The translations under genes were made by a program, and so were the position numbers. The notes beneath the pieces are model-generated. The model ran no database searches, was not told the origin of the DNA, and saw only the letters and a program-made list of their open reading frames with translations. 64,000 nt of DNA, from assembly GCA_003635315.1 (NCBI GenBank), contig PYJD01000010.1, positions 248,001 to 312,000 on the forward strand, written 5' to 3'. Shown here piece after piece: positions 34,905-43,177 of the stretch (position 1 is the stretch's first letter; every line of letters starts with the position of its first letter). This DNA is from Candidatus Poribacteria bacterium (lineage in GTDB: Bacteria > Poribacteria > WGA-4E > WGA-3G).

Positions 34905-36009
34905 GAATGACAAAGTATTAAACAATATTCTTTCTGACAGTGAAGAAACAGAAGAGCAGAGCGATAGGTTCAACCGACGTCAATTCCTTGGTCAGATCGG
35001 TGCGCTTAGTACTGCAGCTCTAACGACGTTTCCAGCCTTCGGACAAATTGGGGGTAGAGTTTTAAGCGATCCTGTACAAAAGGAGACATTACCACCTGTC
35101 GCTGAAGTCATAGGTAAATCCGTTTGGGAGAACGACACACTTAATGAAGATGTTGTCGGATCTATGATTGACAACGCTATGATGAAACTGACTGGTCGTG
35201 AAACCGCTAAAGAAGCATGGCGTGATTTTGTTCTACCGGATGCAATTGTTGGCATTAAAATCAACCCACTTGCCGGACCAAAACTAAGCACACACTCTAT
35301 AATTGTGGATAAAATCATTGAGGGTTTATTTACTGCTGGTGTTCTAAGAAAACAAATTATCATCTGGGATCGGTTTGAAGCACATCTTCTAAATGCGGGT
35401 TATCCAATTAAGACAGAAGAAGGTGACGTACGTACGCTTGCATCCGATTTAGATGATATTGGGTATAATGATGAAGTTTTCTATGAAACTGAGAAAGATA
35501 GTATTGCCAGACGAGAGAATGAAAGTACTCGATCAAGATATTCGCGTATTCTCACCGATATTGTGGATGTCGTAATTAATGTACCTGTCTTAAAACAACA
35601 CGATATGGCTGGTGTCAGTGGATGTTTAAAGAACATGGCTTTTGGAAGTGTTGATAATACCAAAAGGTTCCATGGTAAACCGTTATATTGTAATCCTGCT
35701 ATCGGTGAGATCTTTGAAAATAAGGTCATCAAAGATAAAGTTGTACTAAATATCGTTGACGGTCTGGTGGCATCCTATGACCGTGGACCCGAATACCACG
35801 AGGAAAGTACATGGAATTATGGCGTAATGTTTGTTGGTCCTGACCCCGTTATCCTTGATACATTAATCCTTCAAACAGTAAACCAAAAACGGGAAGAAAT
35901 AGGATTAGATTCTATGTCAAGATTTGCTAACCATATTTCTTCAGCTGCAGGTTTAGAATTGGGTATGAATTCACTTGATCAGGTAAATCTACTTAAAATT
36001 GAGGTATAG
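34897..36009 (+). CDS. Tat-exported DUF362 domain protein
   Basis: The 370-residue protein has a twin-arginine signal (FNRRQFLGQIGALSTAALTTFPAFG) and a DUF362 domain: VGIKINPLAGPKLSTHSIIVDKII, IIIWDRFEAHLLNAGY, TDIVDVVINVPVLKQHDMAGVSGCLKNMAFGSV, VVLNIVDGLVASYDRGPEY, GPDPVILDTLIL. DUF362 proteins are often linked to Fe-S or redox proteins, but their activity is not established. It overlaps the upstream selenoprotein gene by 8 nt (ATGAATAA) and the next lipoprotein gene follows at once. The three form a unit in which a folded, cofactor-bearing protein is exported alongside a lipid-anchored peroxidase. Confidence 0.85.
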   Translation: MNKNDKVLNNILSDSEETEEQSDRFNRRQFLGQIGALSTAALTTFPAFGQIGGRVLSDPVQKETLPPVAEVIGKSVWENDTLNEDVVGSMIDNAMMKLTGRETAKEAWRDFVLPDAIVGIKINPLAGPKLSTHSIIVDKIIEGLFTAGVLRKQIIIWDRFEAHLLNAGYPIKTEEGDVRTLASDLDDIGYNDEVFYETEKDSIARRENESTRSRYSRILTDIVDVVINVPVLKQHDMAGVSGCLKNMAFGSVDNTKRFHGKPLYCNPAIGEIFENKVIKDKVVLNIVDGLVASYDRGPEYHEESTWNYGVMFVGPDPVILDTLILQTVNQKREEIGLDSMSRFANHISSAAGLELGMNSLDQVNLLKIEV

Positions 36010-36013
36010 ACTC

Positions 36014-36256
36014 GTGAAAATAAGAACTATCACAATACTCTTGTTATTAGGTATGTTTTTGTTAGTAGGTTTACTTTCAGGATGTTCAATCACATTCACA
36101 TCAAGCGATGCCCTTCAATTTAACATAACCAAGCCATCTGAAAATGCAGTCTCTCTTATATCTGAATTTGAAGCGGGTGAATCAGAATCTAATGCAGGTG
36201 ATGCGACCCAACAGTCTGGGAGTGTATGTACTGGTGGGGCATGTATAATTTACTAA
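36014..36256 (+). CDS. Small lipoprotein ending in CxxxxC
   Basis: A GTG at 36014 after GAGG gives about 80 residues; an upstream ATG at 35999 overlaps DUF362 and lacks a ribosome site. A signal LLVGLLSGC is followed by a short Ser/Glu-rich segment and ends SVCTGGACIIY. The family is not recognised. Its position as the last gene of the selenoprotein-DUF362 unit and its terminal cysteine pair suggest a thiol partner or a metal site; both are speculation. It converges tail to tail with the WD40 fragment. Confidence 0.65.
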   Translation: MKIRTITILLLLGMFLLVGLLSGCSITFTSSDALQFNITKPSENAVSLISEFEAGESESNAGDATQQSGSVCTGGACIIY

Positions 36257-36545
36257 GCCACAATCTTCGGTCATCCTTAGAATATGCGAGGACTTCTACT
36301 TGACCTATATCTCGAGTAAATAAACCAGAGGATTCACCTTCCATTACATCATACACCCAAAGACCAATATCCGTTCCAACAGCCAGTTTTGAACCATCCG
36401 GTGAAAACCGTATCAGATTTATTCCACCCTTACCAAGTCGTGCAATAGCTCCTTCAGGCAAACCGTTTTGTGCTGCGTCTTCAGCAAATCCACTAAGGTG
36501 ATATACTACAGTCAACAGAACTAAGTGTATCAAGAGACGATTCAT
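36189..36545 (-). pseudogene. Truncated WD40 paralog (5' fragment)
   Basis: The 118-codon frame has a signal peptide and the array signature NGLPEGAIARLGKGGINLIRFSPDGSKLAVGTDIGLWVYDV, as in the six full-length genes. Similarity stops around YSKDDRRL (about residue 85-90) and the rest is unrelated. It is the most 3' member of the array, 17 nt after the next gene, and its end overlaps the small lipoprotein gene on the other strand. It appears to be a remnant left by recombination or deletion. Confidence 0.75.
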
Positions 36546-36562
36546 TTGAATATCCCCTTATT

Positions 36563-38866
36563 TTATTGATTTCCATTTTCTATTTCATGATATTTGAGTT
36601 CACCATCTTCAAATATAAAAGTTCCTGAACCAAGCCTAAATACCTTTATAGTAAAATATCCATCATTCACAATAATCTCAAGATTCCATTTGTTAATTCT
36701 CTCTCCAATTGTTCGTGAGACGGTTTCTCTCTCAAAACCATCTATCAACGTAAGATTGTCGGGTGTGATTTTAAATTGATACCCCCATTCTGCTAACCAG
36801 TCTTTTACTGCTTCAGCTTCTTGTTCCTTGCTGTTGAAGTGTCTACGAGTCTCTTTTTGTATAAGATGACCTGTCAAATTTTCTACACGTTTAATATAGA
36901 GTCGTTTCCTAATTTGTTCCCAATCCCATAGTAGAATAGAACCATCTTTGCTTCCTGTAGCTAATATTCGTCCATTATGAGAAAACCTTATTGCATTTAT
37001 CTTTTCAGTGTGTGCTTTTAGGGTAAGTAAACCACCTCCTGTTTCTACATCCCAAACTTTAATCGAAAATTGCAATTTAGGTTGGTCAGGGGTGAGAAGG
37101 AATTTTCCATCAGGTGAAAAGATGACATCACTTATAAAGTCGGCTTTTATACTTCCTCGTTCTGTAATTTTCTCACCTACTATATCCCATAACACAATTT
37201 TATCAGTATACACCACAGCAAGTTGTGTGTTGTCAGGAGAAAATGCTAATGAGATAGCATCGTTTCTAAGATCTTTTGGGGTAATATCCTGATTTGTAAC
37301 CATGTTCCAAATAATTGTAGAGGAAAGTCTCGCATTAAACCCCATCATTCTCCCATTAGGTGAAAATGTTAATCTCCCCTTCCGTCGAGTTCGGTAATTT
37401 TGAAGTACTTTTTCTTCCCCTGTATCAATATCCCATGAGAGAAACCCTCCACTCTCATCACTCACTATTACGTTCTTGTTGTCTGGAGATAAGGTTAAGG
37501 CATTAAAATTGGAAATGCGTTGCTGCCAAGGTCCAGGTATTTCCATGCTTGTAGATACATTCCATACTGAAAGCGTACCCTTACCCTTATTGTCCTTGGT
37601 GTCAAAATTTAATGGTGAAAAAGCAATTGGAGATGAATTACCAATTGCAGTATATAATTCTGCATCCATAGTTAGGTTTGATGTCCTTACCACCCTATTA
37701 TTTCCAATGTTAAAATGTGGAACTCCTTTTTTTGTAATCATATCCCATTGATGTACTGTACCATTAAAATCCGTGGATATTAACATTTTGTCGTCTTTCG
37801 TAAATGCTAAGGAGGTGATCCATTTTGTATGTCCTTCAGCAAAAATTGATATTTCTTCACCAATAACAGGATCCCAGAAACGTATAGTTCCGTCATAACT
37901 CCCACTTGCTAATATTGTCCCATCGGGAGAAAACACCAGCGAACATATACCGTTTGTATGTCCAATCAGTTCACCCCGTTTTTCTCTGGTTTGCGTATCC
38001 CATAGTATAATTTTGTTTTTTGCATCCCCACACACCAATATCCCTCCATCGTGAGAGATAACTACTGTTGTTATTCCGTTGTCGTGTCCAGAGAAACTTG
38101 CCTGAAGTCTCCGACTCTCAGTATTCCATAATCGGACAGTCTTACTTCTATCTCCACTCACCAAGATAGATCCATCCTGAGAGAATGCCAAAGTCCAGAT
38201 CCCGTTGCCATCAGTTTTAAAAAGACTGGTTAATCCAATTAGATCTCTTTGGCGTGCACCTGTTGAAGCATCAAACAAACTGATTTTTCCATCCTGTTTT
38301 CCAATGGCAAAAACATTGAGCACTTTTGAATAGGTAATAGCTTGATGGTATTCTAAATTATTACTACTGAATACGACCTTCTTACTATTTATATCCCAAT
38401 GTCTCAAGGCACCATATTTCTTATTGAATATAAGTCTACTACCATCCTGAGAAAATACTAATCCGCTGATAGACTCCGTTTGACTACGGAATCTATGCTT
38501 TGATATTTTATTACCTGATTGTAAATCCCATAACTGGATTATTGTATTGGCAAACCCAGCACTTGCAAGTGTTTTACTATCGTGTGAAAAAGCGAGGGCA
38601 TTAATCTGTCCAGGTTTATCAGCAAATAATCCCTTCCCATCTCCTGTCTTCGTATCATATACCCAAACACCAACATCTGTTCCAACCGCCAAATGATTCC
38701 CATTGGGTGAAAACTGCATGAGATTGATTCCACCCTTACCCAGTCGTGTTATCGCACCATCTGGCAAACCAATTTGATTATTATTTTGTGTTGATTCTTG
38801 AGCATATCCGCTAAAAGGATAGATTGCTGTCAACAAGACTAAGAATCTGAGTATATGATGGGTCAT
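36563..38866 (-). CDS. Exported WD40 beta-propeller protein 1 (array member)
   Basis: The 767-residue protein has a signal peptide (LRFLVLLTAIYPFSGYAQ), then the array signature GLPDGAITRLGKGGINLMQFSPNGNHLAVGTDVGVWVYD. About twelve WD repeats follow, e.g. LASGSYDGTIRFWDP and LATGSKDGSILLWDWEQI, probably folding as two propellers. Unlike the other members except its neighbour, it has a C-terminal extension of about 100 residues (AVKDWLAEWGYQFKITPDNLTLIDGFE, YFTIKVFRLGSGTFIFEDGELKYHEIENG). Secreted propellers of this kind are expected to bind proteins. It is 8 nt from the next member. Confidence 0.85.
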   Translation of the reverse strand: MTHHILRFLVLLTAIYPFSGYAQESTQNNNQIGLPDGAITRLGKGGINLMQFSPNGNHLAVGTDVGVWVYDTKTGDGKGLFADKPGQINALAFSHDSKTLASAGFANTIIQLWDLQSGNKISKHRFRSQTESISGLVFSQDGSRLIFNKKYGALRHWDINSKKVVFSSNNLEYHQAITYSKVLNVFAIGKQDGKISLFDASTGARQRDLIGLTSLFKTDGNGIWTLAFSQDGSILVSGDRSKTVRLWNTESRRLQASFSGHDNGITTVVISHDGGILVCGDAKNKIILWDTQTREKRGELIGHTNGICSLVFSPDGTILASGSYDGTIRFWDPVIGEEISIFAEGHTKWITSLAFTKDDKMLISTDFNGTVHQWDMITKKGVPHFNIGNNRVVRTSNLTMDAELYTAIGNSSPIAFSPLNFDTKDNKGKGTLSVWNVSTSMEIPGPWQQRISNFNALTLSPDNKNVIVSDESGGFLSWDIDTGEEKVLQNYRTRRKGRLTFSPNGRMMGFNARLSSTIIWNMVTNQDITPKDLRNDAISLAFSPDNTQLAVVYTDKIVLWDIVGEKITERGSIKADFISDVIFSPDGKFLLTPDQPKLQFSIKVWDVETGGGLLTLKAHTEKINAIRFSHNGRILATGSKDGSILLWDWEQIRKRLYIKRVENLTGHLIQKETRRHFNSKEQEAEAVKDWLAEWGYQFKITPDNLTLIDGFERETVSRTIGERINKWNLEIIVNDGYFTIKVFRLGSGTFIFEDGELKYHEIENGNQ

Positions 38867-38874
38867 TGTGTTTC

Positions 38875-41184
38875 CTATTGTGTGTTTTTACCATCTTCAA
38901 TCTCAAAATATTTGATCTCACCATCTTCATGAATGAATGTCCCTGTACCAATCTGATAAACTTTTATCGTAAAATAGTCATTATTCACTATTACTTCCAC
39001 ATCATCAATCGAAAGTCTGCCTCCAGCAGAATTCAGAGATAGAACTTTTCCCTTAGCATTATTTAGCGAAAACCTGTTTGGGGTGATTTCAAGTGTATAT
39101 CCTTTCTCTTTTAGCCAGAATTTTACCGCGGCAGCTTCAGCTTCTTTACTATCGTATTTTGGCAGTATTACAGGAGGTATGAGATTAATGGAAAGATTTT
39201 CAACACGTTTTATTAAGAGTCTCTTAGTGATTTTCTCCCAATCCCATAGAAGAATAGTTCCATCCAAACTTCCAGAGGCAAGAATCTTCCCATCATGAGA
39301 AAACCGCAATACTGTAATTTTCTCAGTATGACTTTTTAATTTTAATAATTCATTTCCTGTTTCTATATCCCATACTTTTATGTAATATTTCCATCCATGT
39401 AAGTTTGCAGTGATAAGATATTTTCCGTATGGAGAAAAAGTAATTTCTTCAATATTAACTGATTTAATACTACCTCTTTCTTTAAGCTCATTCCCTTTTA
39501 TATCCCATAAGACAATCTTATCACGATGTACTATTCCGAGTATCATATTGTTTGTAGAGAATGATAGTGCAGAAGAACGCTTTTTTAGATATTCAGGCGT
39601 TATATCTTTATGTGTCTCATAATTCCATATATGTGTTGTGCCGTGTGTTCCATGAGATGCAACCATCTTTCCATTTGGAGAAAACGTTAGTCTCTTTTTG
39701 AAAGGAAATCGTTGATTAATTAAAACTGTTTCTTCGCGCGTTTCAATGTTCCATGAAAGTATCCCTTTACTTCTGTCACTGATTACGAGCATCTTGTTAT
39801 CAGGTGAAAAAGTTACCGCATTAACATAATAATTCTGATCTGTCCAAGGTCCATGCAATTCCTCTCCAGTAGATAGATTCCATACTTGAAATTTCGTTCC
39901 TCTTCTGCTACCCCCTCCTCTCCTTCCAAAACCTAATGGATAAAAGGCGGTTGTATAGTTAATACCCATTGCTGCATATAGAATCCCATCATGTGAAATG
40001 GCAGATAAATTATCCGTTATAATTTGTCCAATGTTTAGATAAGAATGCCCCTGTTTTGTCTTCATATTCCATAAATCAACAGTACCATTAAAATCCACAG
40101 ATGTTAGTATTTTATCATTTTTCGAGAATGCCAATGATGTAATCCATTTCGTATGTCCTGTCGCGAAGATTGATATTTCTTTACCTGTGTTTGGATTCCA
40201 GAAGCGGATGGATCCATCGTAACTTGCACTTGCTAATATTGTTCCATCAGGAGAAAAAACGAGTGAAGGAATCCCACTCGTGTGTCCTTCCAGTTCTACT
40301 CTTTTTTCTTTTGATTGGGTATCCCAAAGTATAATCCTCTTATTCGCATCACCACTCGCCAGAATACTACCATCGGATGAGAGAGCTAAGGCTGTAATCC
40401 AGGATTGATGTCCAGAGAATCTCGCAATGTGCTTACGATTCACAACATCCCATAAACGGACTGTCTTATCCATACTTCCACTTGCCAACTTAGACCCATC
40501 AGATGAGAATGCTAACGACCAGATATCTTTATCGTCTCTTTTTAAAAGACTGGAATGCCCAATTAAACCTTTTTGCCGTTTACCTGAAGAAGCATCAAAA
40601 ACGTGTATACTCCCAATTTCTTGTCCAGTGGCAAATATATTGTGCCGTTTAGAATATGCAATAGCTTGAAAGTTATTACTTACACTATGGGTATTAAACA
40701 CAATTCGATTCGTCTGAATTTGCCAATGTCTTAGTTCACCAAATTTGTCAAAGATAATGAGTTTATTGCCGTCCTCAGTAAAAGCCAAACCGACGACTGA
40801 GCCTGTTTCACTTTTAAATCGAAAATTATTGAGCTTCTTACCTGTGTCTAATTCCCATAACTGAATTATCGGGTTCGAAAAACCACCAGTGGCAAGTATT
40901 TTCCCGTCAGGTGAAAATGCCAGAGCATTAATATGTGCAGGTTCATCAGATGATAATTCTTTTGCATTACCTGTGTCTGTGTCATATACCCAAACACCAA
41001 CATCTGTCCCCACGACAAGGAAGCTCCCATCAGGAGAAAACTGCATGAGATTTATCCCACCCTTACCCAGTCGTGTAATTGCATCTTCAGGTAGTTCTCC
41101 TTGAGTATTTTCCTGTGCGTAAACGGTAATAGCTACTGTCAAAAGAAGAAATAAAAGTGAATTTGTAATAGTTCTTTGTAACAT
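38875..41184 (-). CDS. Exported WD40 beta-propeller protein 2 (array member)
   Basis: The 769-residue protein is the closest relative of member 1, sharing its C-terminal extension (FWLKEKGYTLEITPNRFSL, DYFTIKVYQIGTGTFIHEDGEIKYFEIEDG). It has a signal peptide, the array signature (GELPEDAITRLGKGGINLMQF) and about twelve WD repeats such as FSPDGTILASASYDGSIRFWNP and DGKILASGSLDGTILLWDWEKI. It follows member 3 by 13 nt. Members 1 and 2 probably arose from the most recent duplication. Confidence 0.85.
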   Translation of the reverse strand: MLQRTITNSLLFLLLTVAITVYAQENTQGELPEDAITRLGKGGINLMQFSPDGSFLVVGTDVGVWVYDTDTGNAKELSSDEPAHINALAFSPDGKILATGGFSNPIIQLWELDTGKKLNNFRFKSETGSVVGLAFTEDGNKLIIFDKFGELRHWQIQTNRIVFNTHSVSNNFQAIAYSKRHNIFATGQEIGSIHVFDASSGKRQKGLIGHSSLLKRDDKDIWSLAFSSDGSKLASGSMDKTVRLWDVVNRKHIARFSGHQSWITALALSSDGSILASGDANKRIILWDTQSKEKRVELEGHTSGIPSLVFSPDGTILASASYDGSIRFWNPNTGKEISIFATGHTKWITSLAFSKNDKILTSVDFNGTVDLWNMKTKQGHSYLNIGQIITDNLSAISHDGILYAAMGINYTTAFYPLGFGRRGGGSRRGTKFQVWNLSTGEELHGPWTDQNYYVNAVTFSPDNKMLVISDRSKGILSWNIETREETVLINQRFPFKKRLTFSPNGKMVASHGTHGTTHIWNYETHKDITPEYLKKRSSALSFSTNNMILGIVHRDKIVLWDIKGNELKERGSIKSVNIEEITFSPYGKYLITANLHGWKYYIKVWDIETGNELLKLKSHTEKITVLRFSHDGKILASGSLDGTILLWDWEKITKRLLIKRVENLSINLIPPVILPKYDSKEAEAAAVKFWLKEKGYTLEITPNRFSLNNAKGKVLSLNSAGGRLSIDDVEVIVNNDYFTIKVYQIGTGTFIHEDGEIKYFEIEDGKNTQ

Positions 41185-41197
41185 CTATTAATCTCCA

Positions 41198-43174
41198 TTA
41201 GTAATCATTTTTAATAATTTTATCCCAATCCCAGAGTAATATCGTACCGTCCTTACTTGCACTTGCAAGTATCATCCCATCTTGTGAAAACGCAAACGCT
41301 GTAATATCTTCTGTATGTCCTGTTAAGGTTGTGTATATCTTTCCAGTATCCACATCGAGTATTTTTATCTGGTTATACCACATATCTTCCGAACCAACAA
41401 GAGTCGATCCATCAGGAGAGAATGTCAATATTGGGTCGAAACCTCTTAATTTCTCTAAATATACATGGTCTTCTTTTAGTTCTGTAGGGGTTAACTCCCA
41501 TAGGATTAAACCATCATTAGAATGGGAATGCACAAGATACATACTGTCGGGAGAAAAAGCGAATCCTGCTATTTGTCTATCACTCAGTATGTTTAAATCA
41601 ATTTGACGGTCAATATCCCAGACCCTTAATAAACCGTGAAATGTTTCCATGGCAATGTGTTTCCCATTTGGGGCAATTGTCAATATCCTTCCTTGTGCTG
41701 GTTCTGCTCCAAATGGAAAATACTCCTCCCCCGTGAGGATATCCCAACAACGAATTCCCTTTGCTGTATTAGCATATAGAAACTTATTTTCATGTGTAAA
41801 AAGTAATTCATCTACAGATTCATTAATCTTATTCCAAGGACCAAGTAATTCATCACCTGTATTCACATTCAATAAACGAATTCTACCAAGACTATCATCT
41901 GTATAAGTTTTTCCATAACTCGCAAATAATGTGCCATCAGAAGAAAAAGCAGTAGTATTATTAGATTTCGTCTGACAAGCTGTCATGGTAGACAATTCAC
42001 GTGCGGTTTTGATACTCCATATATCAACACTACCGTAAGAGGATGCACTGACTAATGATGTTCCATTCTTGTTGAAGACAATTGAATTTACCGATTCTAC
42101 ATGACCACTGGCGAAAATACCAATTTCTTCCCCAGTATGTGGATTCCAAAACCGAATCGTTCCATCAACACTCCCACTTGCTAATGTTTTTCCATCAGGG
42201 GTAAACACCAAAGAAGTAATTTTATTAGTATGACCAGATAGTGTAGCACGTTCACGTTTCGTATTAACATCCCATAGTTTTATTGATTTCTCACTATCAC
42301 CTGTAGCTACAGCTTTACCATCGGATGAGAAAGCTACTGTTTCAATTGCCGCTCTATGTCTCTTCAATGTAGCAATCTTATCTCCATCTATTATATCCCA
42401 AAGTTGGACTGTCCTATCTAAACTGCCACTTGCCAAAAGTTTTCCATTTGGTGAGAAATCGAAGGATGTTATTTCAGCATACATGGGTGTTTTAAAAATT
42501 TCAGAAATAGCAGCATTGATAAAACTATCACCCTTTAATCTACTTGAATGTCCCTTATATATTGCCTGTTGTTTCCCCGTTATACCATTCCATAAGATAA
42601 TCTTTCCTTCATCTTCACTCGCAATAGTGCTCCCGTCCCGAGAAAAAACTGCCAACACACCATGTGGTCCTGATGAAACATCCAAAGTTTCCTGGGTTCT
42701 GTTAAAAAGGTCGTGATGTGTTATTGTTCCAAACAGATCAATACTTGTCAGTGTTTTTCCATCCTCAGAAAACGATAGACTGGTAATCCTGTCTTTCCTC
42801 TCTGCTAACTCTATTGCCCTGAGTTTATTACCTGTATGAGGATCCCAAATTTGTATAATTGGATTTACAAACCCACCACTTGCTAACAAGTTCCCATCAG
42901 GAGAGAAATCAAGTGTATCTATCCGTCCAGTGTATCCTGTGAACAACGCCTTTTCTTCTCCGCTTAATACGTCATACAGCCATACCCCAACATCAGTTCC
43001 AACTGCAAGTAAAGACCCATCAGGAGAAAACTGCATTGTGTTGATACCACCCTTACCTAATCGTGCGATTGCACCTTCAGGCAGTCCTACTTGTGCATTA
43101 TCTTGAGAATAGAGATTAACTGCTATAATCAGAAATAGAAATAAGAGTGAATTTGATATGATTTTTTGAAACAT
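41198..43174 (-). CDS. Exported WD40 beta-propeller protein 3 (array member)
   Basis: The 658-residue protein has a signal peptide (SLLFLFLIIAVNLYSQ), the array signature QVGLPEGAIARLGKGGINTMQFSPDG, and WD repeats to its very end (MILASASKDGTILLWDWDKI), without the C-terminal extension. Repeats include ASGSLDRTVQLWDI, ATGDSEKSIKLWDV and ASGSVDGTIRFWNP. It is 3 nt from the next member upstream and co-transcribed. Confidence 0.85.
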   Translation of the reverse strand: MFQKIISNSLLFLFLIIAVNLYSQDNAQVGLPEGAIARLGKGGINTMQFSPDGSLLAVGTDVGVWLYDVLSGEEKALFTGYTGRIDTLDFSPDGNLLASGGFVNPIIQIWDPHTGNKLRAIELAERKDRITSLSFSEDGKTLTSIDLFGTITHHDLFNRTQETLDVSSGPHGVLAVFSRDGSTIASEDEGKIILWNGITGKQQAIYKGHSSRLKGDSFINAAISEIFKTPMYAEITSFDFSPNGKLLASGSLDRTVQLWDIIDGDKIATLKRHRAAIETVAFSSDGKAVATGDSEKSIKLWDVNTKRERATLSGHTNKITSLVFTPDGKTLASGSVDGTIRFWNPHTGEEIGIFASGHVESVNSIVFNKNGTSLVSASSYGSVDIWSIKTARELSTMTACQTKSNNTTAFSSDGTLFASYGKTYTDDSLGRIRLLNVNTGDELLGPWNKINESVDELLFTHENKFLYANTAKGIRCWDILTGEEYFPFGAEPAQGRILTIAPNGKHIAMETFHGLLRVWDIDRQIDLNILSDRQIAGFAFSPDSMYLVHSHSNDGLILWELTPTELKEDHVYLEKLRGFDPILTFSPDGSTLVGSEDMWYNQIKILDVDTGKIYTTLTGHTEDITAFAFSQDGMILASASKDGTILLWDWDKIIKNDY

Positions 43175-43177
43175 CTG

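Noticed and set aside
36189-36545. Calling the short WD40 frame a normal small gene
   Set aside because: It begins exactly like its 700-residue neighbours but loses homology after one blade, which cannot form a propeller. A pseudogene fragment is more likely.
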